From Undibacterium paludis (GTDB taxonomy: Bacteria; Pseudomonadota; Gammaproteobacteria; Burkholderiales; Burkholderiaceae_D): a stretch of 64,000 nucleotides of DNA. The first letter of the stretch is position 1, and every line of letters starts with the position of its first letter. Both the position numbers and the translations under genes were made by a program. Shown piece after piece: positions 25,310 to 34,504 of this stretch. Where the stretch lies: assembly GCF_022568815.1 (NCBI RefSeq), contig NZ_JAKZHX010000008.1, positions 124,001 to 188,000 on the forward strand, in the 5' to 3' direction. The notes under the pieces are model-generated. The model did no database searches and had not been told where the DNA came from. It saw only the letters and a program-made list of their open reading frames with translations.

Positions 25310-26074
25310 ATGCAATTGGACTACATTACCGGTGAATATGAACGCTTTCTCTGCGATCGCTATGCCTGCCAGCAGATAAGCGGCGCAGCAGACATGATCG
25401 CTACCTACCACAGCCTGCTGGACAAAAATCCCGGGTATCGTTTTCTGTTTACCCTCGATGACCTGGGGCAGGCTCTGTATACTTCCATGCACGCAAGTTC
25501 TGGCGAAGACCTTGATGACGTGGAGGGGTATGACCTCAGCCATTTGCCCGCAAGCTGTTTTGAAGATGGCCAGCATCTAGGCTACCTGACTTGCAAGGAA
25601 GAATTGTTCATCGTCAGGGGAAATATTGAAAAGAAATGCCGCGAGCTGGATTTTGAAGATGTCTGCGCACGTGGCATCAGCCTTTTCCATGACAGCATTG
25701 ATGAATTCAAGCAAGCCAACCAGGACATTTTGTCGATACTGGATGAAGAATGCTTTATCTTGAAAGTACCGGTTACGCACCAGTATGAAACCATCTGTGC
25801 TTTCCCCAATGGCTATTTTTCCTGCGACTTAAGTCCCATGGAAAATCTCCTGTTCGCCAGACTACTTGACGAGCAATTTGGGTACCAGCTGATAGGCATA
25901 GGGGCCAGCTATGTCGCTTTTTTAAAGACGCGCGAGCTGGACGAAAGTGAAATCCAATCCATGATCACGATGCTGGCCAGGGTTTACGCAGACGAATTTA
26001 ACGAAACGTTGACCAGTTTGCTGGCCGACATGATACGGGGGCAGGAGATTCTGGTCCTGACCTACACCGAATAG
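25310..26074 (+). CDS. Unknown acidic cytosolic protein
   Basis: 254 residues, acidic, without signal peptide or membrane segment. Begins MQLDYITGEYERFLCDRYAC and contains paired Cys and several Glu/Asp-rich helices (LDDVEGYDLSHLPASCFEDG). It follows the LOG gene by 32 bp on the same strand, so it may be in its operon. I recognise no family. Confidence 0.65.
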   Translation: MQLDYITGEYERFLCDRYACQQISGAADMIATYHSLLDKNPGYRFLFTLDDLGQALYTSMHASSGEDLDDVEGYDLSHLPASCFEDGQHLGYLTCKEELFIVRGNIEKKCRELDFEDVCARGISLFHDSIDEFKQANQDILSILDEECFILKVPVTHQYETICAFPNGYFSCDLSPMENLLFARLLDEQFGYQLIGIGASYVAFLKTRELDESEIQSMITMLARVYADEFNETLTSLLADMIRGQEILVLTYTE

Positions 26075-26274
26075 GGTTGCGCTGACATGCTGGTCAGTCA
26101 GGCAGAGGCATCGCAGCCTGATTTTCACCCAGCACCAATCACCAGACTGAAACCAGTGTCAGCCTGTATCTGCCTGTAACGTATATCTACAACACACTGG
26201 CGGACACCAGAACTGCCATCAGTAACATGAATGACTGGCGCATGTCAGGTGCATGATCATGCCTGTTTTTCATT

Positions 26275-27093
26275 CTACGCATCAGCGACAAAAATCCGCA
26301 TGATATCCGCCTGCAAACTGAACATGTCGCTGAGTGCATACAAACCGGTAGCAGCCTGCAGGTGGCTGTTGTCCGGTCTGGTGCTGATGCCACTGGCGAT
26401 CAGGTGGAACTGGTTGGCAGGATCAGGTACATGGCGCATACCACATACGCCAAAATGCGAAATGCGCTTGCTGCCGTCATTATAGGTCTGGCCCTGGGCG
26501 CGTCTGCCTGCCAGTTCGAGCATGTCCGGTTTGTGCACAAACCTGCCTTCATACAGTTCCAGTATCGGGTATTCGTTGAAGCCGGAGATGGAATGTACAT
26601 AGGCTGCATAATAATACCCGGCCAGTTGCAGGCTGATGACGTCCTGCGCACGCAGGAATGTCACAGTATCCCTTTCGCTGGGGCGTTTTTTGGGTAAAGC
26701 AGCAGGGCTAGCCAGTAGGGCCTTGATGGATTCGCTATTTTTAAAAAAAGCATCGCTCAGTGCCACTTTGGCGTTGAGCCTGTCTATGGCCAGGCAGGCT
26801 CTTTGCTGCAGGTCGGTGTCGACAATTCCATGCTTGTGCAAGAGCAGCGCCAGGGCCAGTGCGGTCTTGTCCTGATAATTTTCACTGACTTCATCTTCAG
26901 TGCCATGCAGTATGCAATTCCAGCGCAACATCAGGTTTGTCAGTACAAATCCAGGCAAGTCAAAAGCTGCATTGTGTTTGGCATAGCTGATGGCCTTGCC
27001 AAGCAGACGGGCAATATCGTCTTCGATGACGGGGACCAATTGCCGCGCTGCCAGTTTGTCGAGTGCCTGCTGATGTGTAATGGAATCTGCCAT
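26275..27093 (-). CDS. Unknown cytosolic protein
   Basis: 272 residues, mainly helical, no export signal. The ATG at 27093 has CAAAGG upstream; the TTG at 27123 is a weaker option. Notable stretch: HKPDMLELAGRRAQGQTYNDGSKRISHFGVCGMRHVPDP. First of two genes I cannot name around a metalloprotease pair; the next gene upstream starts beyond 27133 on the same strand. Confidence 0.6.
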   Translation of the reverse strand: MADSITHQQALDKLAARQLVPVIEDDIARLLGKAISYAKHNAAFDLPGFVLTNLMLRWNCILHGTEDEVSENYQDKTALALALLLHKHGIVDTDLQQRACLAIDRLNAKVALSDAFFKNSESIKALLASPAALPKKRPSERDTVTFLRAQDVISLQLAGYYYAAYVHSISGFNEYPILELYEGRFVHKPDMLELAGRRAQGQTYNDGSKRISHFGVCGMRHVPDPANQFHLIASGISTRPDNSHLQAATGLYALSDMFSLQADIMRIFVADA

Positions 27094-27132
27094 GTCGCTG
27101 CCTTTGTCAAAAATTAAACTCAAAGATCAAGC

Positions 27133-27699
27133 TCAATGATCGAGCCAGGCGCCTTGCGTTCGACCATGGCTGGTACTGGCGTCATACTGCCTGTCTTGCG
27201 CCCTGGCTTCGTCAAGCACGGCCTCACCCCGTTGGTTAAGCGTGGTTTTGAGCAATTCACAGTTGGGCATGGCTGGCTGCGCCAATAATGTCCGCTCCAC
27301 TTTTTTTGCAGCTTCCTGTGAAATCTGGTAGTGACCGGTTTCATGTTTCTTCAGGGCTGGCAGGTAAGTGTCAAACTGCTTTTTGGCAGATTGATCGCTG
27401 CTGCTCAGTTCAGGCAGGCTGATGGTCGCATCCAGATTGACGGTTGCCGAAGTAATCTTGCACGAACCGCTGGCTGTCGTATCGAATCTGTAACGCCATG
27501 AAATGTGCCATTTGGTGTAGCCATGATATTTGTGGCCGCCTTCATTAAACGGTGTGGCGGCATTGATTGCTTTTGCCAGCGATGTACCGGACTGGTGCTC
27601 CACGCGGTATGGCTTGTAGTGCAGGTTTTCGATGACTTCGGCCCTGCCGGTAAGGCAAACTGGTAACAGCGCGAGAAAAAACAGGTTCCTGAGCGTCAT
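27133..27699 (-). CDS. DUF922-like secreted zinc protease
   Basis: 188 residues with signal peptide MTLRNLFFLALLPVCLTGRA. The zinc site KHETGHYQI (HExxH) lies near residue 130, after a beta-rich domain (YTKWHISWRYRF..., SCKITSATVNLDATISLPEL), matching predicted secreted Zn-dependent proteases of the DUF922 group. The ATG at 27699 starts the signal. 83 bp upstream lies a second metalloprotease gene on the same strand; the two may be expressed together. Confidence 0.75.
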   Translation of the reverse strand: MTLRNLFFLALLPVCLTGRAEVIENLHYKPYRVEHQSGTSLAKAINAATPFNEGGHKYHGYTKWHISWRYRFDTTASGSCKITSATVNLDATISLPELSSSDQSAKKQFDTYLPALKKHETGHYQISQEAAKKVERTLLAQPAMPNCELLKTTLNQRGEAVLDEARAQDRQYDASTSHGRTQGAWLDH

Positions 27700-27782
27700 G
27701 ACTGGTCCTGGTGAACTTGATAAAAATGAGGCAACTGCAAGCAATTATCCATGCAAGACGGGCGGATGTATATGACTTGCCT

Positions 27783-28970
27783 TTATTTGCCCGCGACTTG
27801 TTTTGCCAGCCTGTTCACCATCGCTTCCGAGTAATACTCACCAGTCCTGTCTGTTTCGCTGATCAGGGCGCGCCAGACGACGGGCGCAGCCAGACTCATG
27901 TTCATGAAATTCTGCAAGCCACAGGCGTAGTCACGCTCATAGGCAGGCGGACCGTCCTTGAGCTTGTCACAGGTCTGGCTGGCCTTGTTTTTGTAGGCGT
28001 CAACTTCGTCTTTTGACCACAGACCGGTATTTTCCAGCGCGTCCATAGCCATGGCTTCGGCGCCGCCTTCATGTATCCAGGCCGGGTTCTCGCCTATGCC
28101 ACCCTGACTGACATTCTCTTGCCAGATGTGCGCCATTTCATGGCTGACCAGGCGTTTCACCATGCTGCGCAGGGGTGGGACATCCTTGACCAGACTCTTA
28201 CCGCTCAACCTGTAGGTGATCTGGCCATTGGTGGCGCCGCCTTTCATCGATGCGCCGGGGCTTTCAAATTCGGCGACCGATATCATCAGCACCAGTTCAC
28301 GCGCCAGAGGGCGCTGATAAGTCGCACTGTAATAGTTCGACATTTTCGTGCCGGTTTCAAGGATCAGTCCGGTCAGCCAGGCTGGGGTGGCTGGATCAAT
28401 GATGATCTTCGCCGAACCTGCATCCATAGGCTTTTGCGGACCAAAATAGGCATAGGCATTGAGGCTCTTGCTGGCGTCAGCAAAGCGTGGCGGCGCGATG
28501 ACAGTCTCGCCGGGCATACCCTGGTAGCTGACCGTCAGTACCATGTCGCGCGCTATTCCAGCCTGTTGCACTGCGCCCTCAAAAAAGCCCATGTAGAGTG
28601 CTGCGCCACCGTCTGTGAAACGGTTGTTCGGTGCATAATTCTTGGGCAGGTACTGGTCATAGGCGGCAATCTCGACACTGATTTTTTTCAGTGGCTGGCT
28701 GCTGACATAGCTGTCCATCTGTTCATTTGTCTGATAGCGCACACCGGGTGTCAATACCTTCCAGGCGGTGCTGCGATAATCGCCGCGTTTTTCAAAGTTC
28801 AGTGCCGTGACCGCTTCTGAAAACACATAGTCTGCTTGCCAGGTCGTAGCTGACAGGCGGCTTAATTGCATACTGACTGGCAGGGCAGCCAGCTTCTCTG
28901 CCATGGCTGGCATGGTCGCCAGACACAGGAAGATGAAGAACAGACTGCGGAAGTTGAATAGTGCATACAT
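27783..28970 (-). CDS. Secreted gluzincin-type metallopeptidase
   Basis: 395 residues with signal peptide ending near ...ATMPAMA. The C-terminal catalytic part has RLVSHEMAHIWQENVSQGGIGENPAWIHEGGAEAMA: HExxH plus the third ligand Glu in the HEGGAE helix, as in M1-like/peptidase MA enzymes. The N-terminal about 220 residues look like a beta-rich domain like the N-terminal domain of M61/M1 relatives. Probably periplasmic. Confidence 0.75.
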   Translation of the reverse strand: MYALFNFRSLFFIFLCLATMPAMAEKLAALPVSMQLSRLSATTWQADYVFSEAVTALNFEKRGDYRSTAWKVLTPGVRYQTNEQMDSYVSSQPLKKISVEIAAYDQYLPKNYAPNNRFTDGGAALYMGFFEGAVQQAGIARDMVLTVSYQGMPGETVIAPPRFADASKSLNAYAYFGPQKPMDAGSAKIIIDPATPAWLTGLILETGTKMSNYYSATYQRPLARELVLMISVAEFESPGASMKGGATNGQITYRLSGKSLVKDVPPLRSMVKRLVSHEMAHIWQENVSQGGIGENPAWIHEGGAEAMAMDALENTGLWSKDEVDAYKNKASQTCDKLKDGPPAYERDYACGLQNFMNMSLAAPVVWRALISETDRTGEYYSEAMVNRLAKQVAGK

Positions 28971-29032
28971 GGCAGATCTCTTTCAGCATGGAAATCAGGA
29001 ATCGCTATTGTAGGGGCTCTCCATGCAAAAAG

Positions 29033-29053
29033 GGTGCAGTTACAGTCCACTAG
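29033..29053. repeat. Solo end of the hairpin-core element
   Basis: AGTTACAGTCCACTAGT matches the terminal repeat of the elements at 32.7 and 48.4 kb (CTGTNACAGTCCACTAGT). There is no partner end or core nearby. The LysE stop codon (29050-29052, CTA read on the minus strand) lies inside it. Confidence 0.5.
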
Positions 29054-29703
29054 TACACGATGGACAGGGCCATGCCCAGCCCGCACACGATCAGGCCGCC
29101 GCCACAGACTTGCTGTATGCCGCCGCTCGCCAGCCAACTCGCCCACCAGTTGTGACTGTCGGGCTGGTGCGCCAGCGCATGTTTCGCCCAATTTAACAGG
29201 ACACACAAGGCAGCAAAGTAAAGCAGGTTAATCATTTCAAACATCAGGCCCAGCATCATAAAGCCCTGCGCAGCGCCATCTGGTGCCGATGGAATGAACA
29301 GTGGAAAAAAACTGGAGAAAAACAGTATGGGTTTGGGATTGCTGATAGTGACCAGCAGGCCACGCGCAAAGTTGGCAGACCCTGTTTGTTGAGTACTGTT
29401 TTTGTGACCCTTGCCGCTTCTCCCATCGTGCAGCAAACCCAGGCCCAGGTAAAGCAGGTATGCCGCCCCTGTGAGTCGCAAAGCAGGCAAGAGCCAGGGC
29501 AAACCTTGCATCAGGACGGCAAAGCCAGCCAGCGACAGGCCGATCAGCAGCAGGTCGCCACAGACGATGCCCGCCACTGCCACGGCTGCCCGTTGGCCTG
29601 ATTGCCTGGCCTGTTCTGCCACCAGCAGGGTGGCGGGCCCAGGTACGATAATAATCAGGCTGGCCGCCAGGATAAAGCCTGGCAGGTTGGCAATATCATG
29701 CAT
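29050..29703 (-). CDS. LysE/RhtB-family exporter
   Basis: 217 residues, about six hydrophobic helices. The N-terminal GFILAASLIIIVPGPATLLVAEQARQSGQRAAVAVAGI is the family signature, and ARGLLVTISNPKPILFFSSFFPLF is the second conserved block. It should export amino acids or analogues. It overlaps the upstream epimerase gene by 8 bp, so they form an operon divergent from a LysR gene. Confidence 0.88.
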   Translation of the reverse strand: MHDIANLPGFILAASLIIIVPGPATLLVAEQARQSGQRAAVAVAGIVCGDLLLIGLSLAGFAVLMQGLPWLLPALRLTGAAYLLYLGLGLLHDGRSGKGHKNSTQQTGSANFARGLLVTISNPKPILFFSSFFPLFIPSAPDGAAQGFMMLGLMFEMINLLYFAALCVLLNWAKHALAHQPDSHNWWASWLASGGIQQVCGGGLIVCGLGMALSIVY

Positions 29704-30640
29704 ATTGCACTCCGCTGACTTTTGCTTGCAACTGATGATGCAGGTCCAGTATCAAGGGATCAAGCCAGTCATCCACGGCACTGAAAGTATGGCCCAGGCT
29801 GCGCGCCCGGGTGGTGTCCATCACATAGTCCTGGGCATAGTCAAAAGGACTGTTTTCTGTCGTGCCTTCGGTGGCCTGTAGCAGGGCAGGCTGTTGCAGC
29901 AAAGCGGCGATGCGTGCATGCAGTTGCGGCGCTGACAGGCTGCCTTCGCAAGCCAGATTGACAGGGCCAAGGAAGTCTGCGGCGCCGGCCCACAGCATGG
30001 CGTCGACGATGGCTGCCACATCCAGAAAGGAGGAGCACCCCGCACCAGCCAGATGGTGCAGAACGTCGCCCTGCTGCACCCGATGCACATAGCTGGCCAG
30101 CCTGCCGGTAAAATCATCCTGCGCTGCCAGTACATGGGCAATGCGCAGGATGACGACGGGCAGACGACCATCCTGTAGCAAGACAGCCTCTGCCTGCTGC
30201 TTGCCCGCCGCATAGCTGATGTCTGCCAGGGCAGGGTCGCGCCAGGGGTAATGCCAGTCTACGCTGGTGTTCAGCGGGTCAAGGTCATCCTCACGCAGCG
30301 GGCGCCTGATTGTATCGGTCAGGTGGCGGTAGACTTCTATCGTCGACGACATCACATAACGCCCGGCCTTGCCGGCGAATACATCGGCAGCAATGGCTGC
30401 GTCAAGCGGGCTGTAGCACATCTGGTCAAACACCAGGTCATAGCGGGCATGGGCGAACATGGCCTGCATGGCAGCCGCATCACGCCTGTCTACCCGCAAT
30501 CTTTGTACGGTATTGCCAAAGTCATCGGGTGTCAGGCCACGGGTGGCGATACTCACAGCGTGACCCTGTTCCAGCAGACGCCGGACTAGATGCTTACCAA
30601 AAAAACGTGTACCACCTATAATCAAGATATTCTTGCTCAT
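29696..30640 (-). CDS. NAD-dependent epimerase/dehydratase
   Basis: 314 residues, extended SDR: ILIIGGTRFFGKHLVRRLLEQGH is the Rossmann glycine loop (GGTRFFG), YVMSSTIEVYRH the catalytic strand, and YAAGKQQAE the YxxxK. The last residues are translated together with the LysE start. Start 30640 was chosen from the conserved MSKNILIIGG. Substrate, possibly a sugar nucleotide or small ketone, is unknown. Confidence 0.82.
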   Translation of the reverse strand: MSKNILIIGGTRFFGKHLVRRLLEQGHAVSIATRGLTPDDFGNTVQRLRVDRRDAAAMQAMFAHARYDLVFDQMCYSPLDAAIAADVFAGKAGRYVMSSTIEVYRHLTDTIRRPLREDDLDPLNTSVDWHYPWRDPALADISYAAGKQQAEAVLLQDGRLPVVILRIAHVLAAQDDFTGRLASYVHRVQQGDVLHHLAGAGCSSFLDVAAIVDAMLWAGAADFLGPVNLACEGSLSAPQLHARIAALLQQPALLQATEGTTENSPFDYAQDYVMDTTRARSLGHTFSAVDDWLDPLILDLHHQLQAKVSGVQYA

Positions 30641-30780
30641 TATTGTCGCCCCGGTATGTTGAATTGTTTTCTGTTGAGGAAAGCATGCTTGTATGATGCG
30701 ACTCATCTGGCTTATGGGCAAACAGGTGATACTGATGTCATGAATAAGTTTTACTTACTCATAAAATTGAAGATGCAAAG

Positions 30781-31686
30781 ATGAACAAGCCCTTGCGCAA
30801 TATTGCCGCCCTGGTTGATTTTGATTGCGCCGCGCGCTGGTGCAGCTTCAAGCTGGCTGCACATGAGTTGCACAAGACGCCGGCGGCAGTCAGCCAGAAT
30901 ATCAAGCAGCTCGAGCAGCAACTTGGTTTTGCCTTGTTTGAACGCCATGCCCGCCACCTGAGCATGACAGAAAAAGGCCGTGAGCTGGCTGTGACGGTCA
31001 GCCGAGTCCTCAATGACCTGCAGGTCAAGGTAGCCGCCCTGCAGGATGAAGACAGCAACGACAGCCTGCGCATTTCGTGTACCCATTCCTTCGCCATGAA
31101 GTGGCTGGTGCCACGCCTGCACCGCTTTACGGAAAAACATCCCAACATCGATATACGGGTAGAGTCGAGTGATACTGTGGTGGACATGGTGCAGGGCCTG
31201 TGTGATGTCGCCATCCGCCATCAGCTGTATAGCGAGGGGGATGATGCCAGTCTGCTCTGGCGCGAACAGTTATTACTCGCCTACAGTCCCGACTTGCTCG
31301 ACCAGAAAGACCGTAAAGCAAGCCAGCCTGTCCTCAAGCGCCTGCTGCGTTACCCCCTGCTGTACGAGGGCACGCCCGAGAACTGGATACGCCTGTTGCA
31401 AGCCCGGTCCATGCTGGGCCAGCAGACTGACTTTGCGCAAAGCTACAGCCATGCCGGCCTGCTGGTGCAGGCGACAGTAGCAGCGCAGGGCGTTGCCATG
31501 TTGCCCTATGCGATTGCCTATGAAGATTTGCGCCAGGGGCGCTTGTGTATCATGCCTGGCATGCAACTGCCTTCCAGATACTGCTATCGACTGTTGACAG
31601 CGGCAGGAAAAGCGGATGCGGACAGAGTGCTGCACTTCATTACCTGGCTAAAAGAAGAACTTGCCATGATGGCTGCGCTGTTGTAG
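30781..31686 (+). CDS. LysR-family regulator (GcvA-like)
   Basis: 301 residues. HTH: WCSFKLAAHELHKTPAAVSQNIKQLEQQLGFALFERHARHLSMTEKG. Effector domain with CTHSFAMKWLVPRLHRFTEKHPNIDIRVESSD. Divergent from the epimerase-LysE operon with 140 bp between starts, which it probably controls. Confidence 0.9.
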   Translation: MNKPLRNIAALVDFDCAARWCSFKLAAHELHKTPAAVSQNIKQLEQQLGFALFERHARHLSMTEKGRELAVTVSRVLNDLQVKVAALQDEDSNDSLRISCTHSFAMKWLVPRLHRFTEKHPNIDIRVESSDTVVDMVQGLCDVAIRHQLYSEGDDASLLWREQLLLAYSPDLLDQKDRKASQPVLKRLLRYPLLYEGTPENWIRLLQARSMLGQQTDFAQSYSHAGLLVQATVAAQGVAMLPYAIAYEDLRQGRLCIMPGMQLPSRYCYRLLTAAGKADADRVLHFITWLKEELAMMAALL

Positions 31687-31750
31687 CAGAATGACTCTGT
31701 GTCAGAGCAGGACATTTGAGAGGGGGCAGACCAGGTGAGCAGATACAGTG

Positions 31751-31774
31751 CTGGTCAGGGTTGCACCTGACCAG
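31751..31774. terminator. Hairpin between convergent genes
   Basis: CTGGTCAGG-GTTGCA-CCTGACCAG is a perfect 9 bp stem between the LysR stop and the CPBP-gene stop. No T-run follows, so it is only a terminator candidate. Confidence 0.45.
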
Positions 31775-31795
31775 ATGATTATCTCAGGCCGTAGA

Positions 31796-32698
31796 CTATA
31801 CAGCCAGCTGCGCGGCTTTTGCCGGTTTTTTCCAGAAACCCTGCTTGAACTCGCCTTTCCTGATGGCCGCCCGCAAGAACAGTACACCGATCAGTGTCGC
31901 CAGCGCAACGGTCAGCAACGAGGCTTCTGCGCCGAAATTGCCGCCGGTCAGCCAGTCCGGCCCGGTCATGCGGCTCTGCATCCAACCCTTGGCGTCCATG
32001 CCGGAAACCGCTACCGAGAACACTGCGCCCTGGGTAAAGTTCCAGGCAAAGTGAAAGCCTATGCACAGCGCCAGTCGGCGTGTCAGCATATAGATCGCGC
32101 CAAAGGTGAAACCGGCTTCCAGTGCAATCGCCAGTGAGCTGAACCAGGTTGCGCCCGGGTTGGAAATATGGGCAAAACCAAAGATCAGACCGGACAGTAC
32201 CAGGGCAACAGTGCTGCCCAGCGAATCCTCAAGCAAGCGAAAGACGATCCCCCTGAAGACAATTTCTTCCATGATGGCGACGCCGATAAAAATAAGCAGG
32301 AAAGGCAACATCGTGGCCGGGCTGTTAAAACCGTCCACATGAAAGACACCGGCGACAGACAACAGGCCCAGTACGACAACGAAGAGCGAGACGCCCAACG
32401 CCAAGCCAGCCAGCCATTCTTTCCAGGCGGGTAGCAGAGTCAGTTCGGTCACGGCGCGTTTTTCGATCAGGCGCACATAGGTGATATAGGCGGAGACGCC
32501 AACGACGAGGTTGAGAAAATTGCGCAGGATCTTGAGCTCTGGCCCGACCACAAACTTGCCGGTGAATACATGCAGCAGCGCCAGGCTGCCGCCGATGAAT
32601 AATGCCGCCATCATGAAACGGACGATATTGTATTGCAGGAGTTTTTTGTGCCAGGCCATCTTGGCAGGCAAGTCTTGTTGCAGGTCCACTGTCGTCAT
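31796..32698 (-). CDS. CPBP-family intramembrane protease
   Basis: 300 residues with about eight hydrophobic helices. GVAIMEEIVFRGIVFRLLED holds the EExxxR glutamate motif, and FGFAHISNP and CIGFHFAWNFTQG hold the two His of CPBP (Abi/Rce1-like) proteases. The ATG at 32698 follows AAAGGGAAC. Members process membrane proteins or act in bacteriocin immunity; the role here is not shown. The promoter side carries a repeat element. Confidence 0.85.
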   Translation of the reverse strand: MTTVDLQQDLPAKMAWHKKLLQYNIVRFMMAALFIGGSLALLHVFTGKFVVGPELKILRNFLNLVVGVSAYITYVRLIEKRAVTELTLLPAWKEWLAGLALGVSLFVVVLGLLSVAGVFHVDGFNSPATMLPFLLIFIGVAIMEEIVFRGIVFRLLEDSLGSTVALVLSGLIFGFAHISNPGATWFSSLAIALEAGFTFGAIYMLTRRLALCIGFHFAWNFTQGAVFSVAVSGMDAKGWMQSRMTGPDWLTGGNFGAEASLLTVALATLIGVLFLRAAIRKGEFKQGFWKKPAKAAQLAV

Positions 32699-32744
32699 GC
32701 TTGTTCCCTTTCTTTTCTGATATTGAGTACTTGTTGAGTGAGCC

Positions 32745-32917
32745 AGTGGACTGTCACAGTGAAAAGCGAAGTGCCAACTATGTGCGCGCCGACCAGGGCG
32801 GCGTTGCAAATACGCGCGATAGCCCCGCTATCGCTGTGTTTATTTGTCAAAACCTTACCTTGCCCTGATTCGCCGGCCACATGCTCTTCACTTCCGCTTT
32901 CACTGTGACAGTCCACT
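32745..32917. repeat. MITE-like element, hairpin-core family, copy 2 (complete)
   Basis: 173 bp with 29 bp terminal inverted repeats (left starts AGTGGACTGTCACAGTGAAA at 32745, right ends CACTGTGACAGTCCACT at 32917; 2 mismatches by eye). The core 32802-32848 has GTTGCAAATACGCGC then the hairpin GCGATAG-CCCCG-CTATCGC. It has the same core as 9105-9268 and is the reverse orientation of 48398-48565. No coding capacity. Confidence 0.8.
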
Positions 32918-33019
32918 AGTGTTTTGTCTCAGGGTGGACTATAGACAGCCAGACGCTGCCTGACAGCCGGAATACGACCAAGCGCAGATACACAGGGACG
33001 AGAGGGCAAAATTGGCGAT

Positions 33020-33085
33020 AAATGGGTAACAAATGGGTAACAAATGGGTAACAAATGGATGGCAAACGGGTAGCAAATTGACAGC
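33020..33085 (+). repeat. 11 bp tandem repeat, six units
   Basis: Units of AAATGGGTAAC: three perfect (33020-33052), then AAATGGATGGC, AAACGGGTAGC and AAATTGACAGC. It lies in the 550 bp gene-free stretch 32699-33252, upstream of a binding-protein gene. One unit is about one helical turn, which would place any bound protein on one face. Confidence 0.85.
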
Positions 33086-33252
33086 AGGCTATAGAGTAAT
33101 CTCAAATCAGGGATTTGGCAGCCTGTTCTGCCAGACTTGCAACAAGCCATGCGCAATTGGTGGCCTTCCTGCTGCAAGCAGGGTTACACTGAGGATAGAT
33201 ACCAACCAGACATCAACCGTATGCAGAATGGACATCAGACAGGAATAAAGTG

Positions 33253-34140
33253 ATGCTGCTGAAAAAACTGGCAAACCTGACGCTGCTCCTTATCTTTATC
33301 CCTCTATTGTCAGGGCTGACTGCCCATACTGCCAGGGCGGCGGAAGCAGCCAGGGTCATTCGCTATCCCCGCCTGTCAGCTATGGTTGATCCCCAGAGCG
33401 AATACATGCTCGAAATCCTCAGGCTGGCGATAAAAAGCAGCGGCCAGGCCTATCAGTTGCAACCCAGCGATGCGCCCATGCAGCAGGCCAGGGCCATCTA
33501 TGAAATGGCGTCAGGACAGGGCAAGGTTGATCTGCTGTGGACCATGAGCACCGACGAAAGGGAGGCGCAATTACTGCCCATACGCATCCCCATAGACAAG
33601 GGCCTGATAGGCTGGCGTGTCGCCCTGCTGACAGCAGGCAATAAGGCCATGTTCAAGAACGTCAGGTCGGTCAAAGAACTGGCCGCCTTCACGGCAGGGC
33701 AGGAGCTGGACTGGCCCGATGTAGGCATCCTGAAAAGCAATGGGCTGCCAGTCAGTACCTCAACTTCGTATGAACCTCTGTTCACCATGCTGGGGGCCGG
33801 GCGCTTTGATTATTTCCCGCGGTCAGTGTTTGAAGTACAGAATGAAGTGGATGCCCACCCTGGCCAGAACCTGCATATCGATACCCATATCCTGCTGTAT
33901 TACCCGTCTGCCCTGTACTTTTTTGTGACGCCGCGTGATCCGAAAATGGCAGAAGACCTGCAGAATGGCCTGGAAGAAATGATCAGGAACGGCAGCTTTG
34001 AAAAAATCTTCCAGCGCTTCCAGCAGAACTTCATCAGGAACCTCAACCTCAGACAGCGCACCGTGATCGCATTGCGCAATCCCTTGCTGAGTCCGGACAA
34101 GATGCCGCTGAACCGGCCTGAGCTATGGTTCAAGCCTTGA
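33253..34140 (+). CDS. Periplasmic binding-protein-like protein (SBP_bac_3-related)
   Basis: 295 residues with signal peptide MLLKKLANLTLLLIFIPLL...ARA. The mature domain has the binding-protein layout (VDLLWTMSTDEREAQLLPIRIPIDKGLIGWRV, FDYFPRSVFEVQNEV) but a diverged N-terminus. ATG 33253 is preferred to the GTG at 33250; AGGA lies upstream. It is an orphan without ABC partners, like the gene at 1.5-2.3 kb. Confidence 0.72.
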   Translation: MLLKKLANLTLLLIFIPLLSGLTAHTARAAEAARVIRYPRLSAMVDPQSEYMLEILRLAIKSSGQAYQLQPSDAPMQQARAIYEMASGQGKVDLLWTMSTDEREAQLLPIRIPIDKGLIGWRVALLTAGNKAMFKNVRSVKELAAFTAGQELDWPDVGILKSNGLPVSTSTSYEPLFTMLGAGRFDYFPRSVFEVQNEVDAHPGQNLHIDTHILLYYPSALYFFVTPRDPKMAEDLQNGLEEMIRNGSFEKIFQRFQQNFIRNLNLRQRTVIALRNPLLSPDKMPLNRPELWFKP

Positions 34141-34161
34141 TGACGACTGTTTTGGCTGGCT

Positions 34162-34491
34162 TTATTTGGTGTCAGGTAAGGCAGGTGCTTCGCGATACAG
34201 TTTCAGGTATCTGAACATTTTGGGCCATTGTTCACGCGGCTTGAAGGCGATGGCAACTTCACGGTTATCCAAGGCTGATTCTGTCAGCACCACATGGTCG
34301 GCCACTTGCCTGGCATTGTCGAATTCTTTTGCATTGACCAGGCATACTGCTTTAAAGAAAGGACCGGCCAGCCAGGCTTTGACTTCAGGTGTATCCTGGA
34401 ACTTCAGATAGGCGGCCAAAGAGGCATGCGCGACTGCCACCATGGCAAAACCAAGCGGTATATCATCCCTTACCAGAATGTACATCTTCAT
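34162..34491 (-). CDS. Peptidyl-tRNA hydrolase PTH2-like protein
   Basis: 109 residues: KMYILVRDDIPLGFAMVAVAHASLAAYLKFQ resembles the PTH2 start (K-x-V-x-R-D-D ... A-H-A-S-L), and the C-terminal half reads VLTESALDNREVAIAFKPRE. It may act on peptidyl-tRNA or be a non-catalytic relative. ATG 34491 lies 13 bp after the stop of the DUF1444-like gene, so the two are cotranscribed. Confidence 0.55.
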   Translation of the reverse strand: MKMYILVRDDIPLGFAMVAVAHASLAAYLKFQDTPEVKAWLAGPFFKAVCLVNAKEFDNARQVADHVVLTESALDNREVAIAFKPREQWPKMFRYLKLYREAPALPDTK

Positions 34492-34504
34492 GACTGGCCC
34501 GATA

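Noticed and set aside
33020..33085. Tandem repeats considered as a CRISPR array
   Set aside because: Units are 11 bp and directly adjacent, with no spacers and no cas genes nearby.
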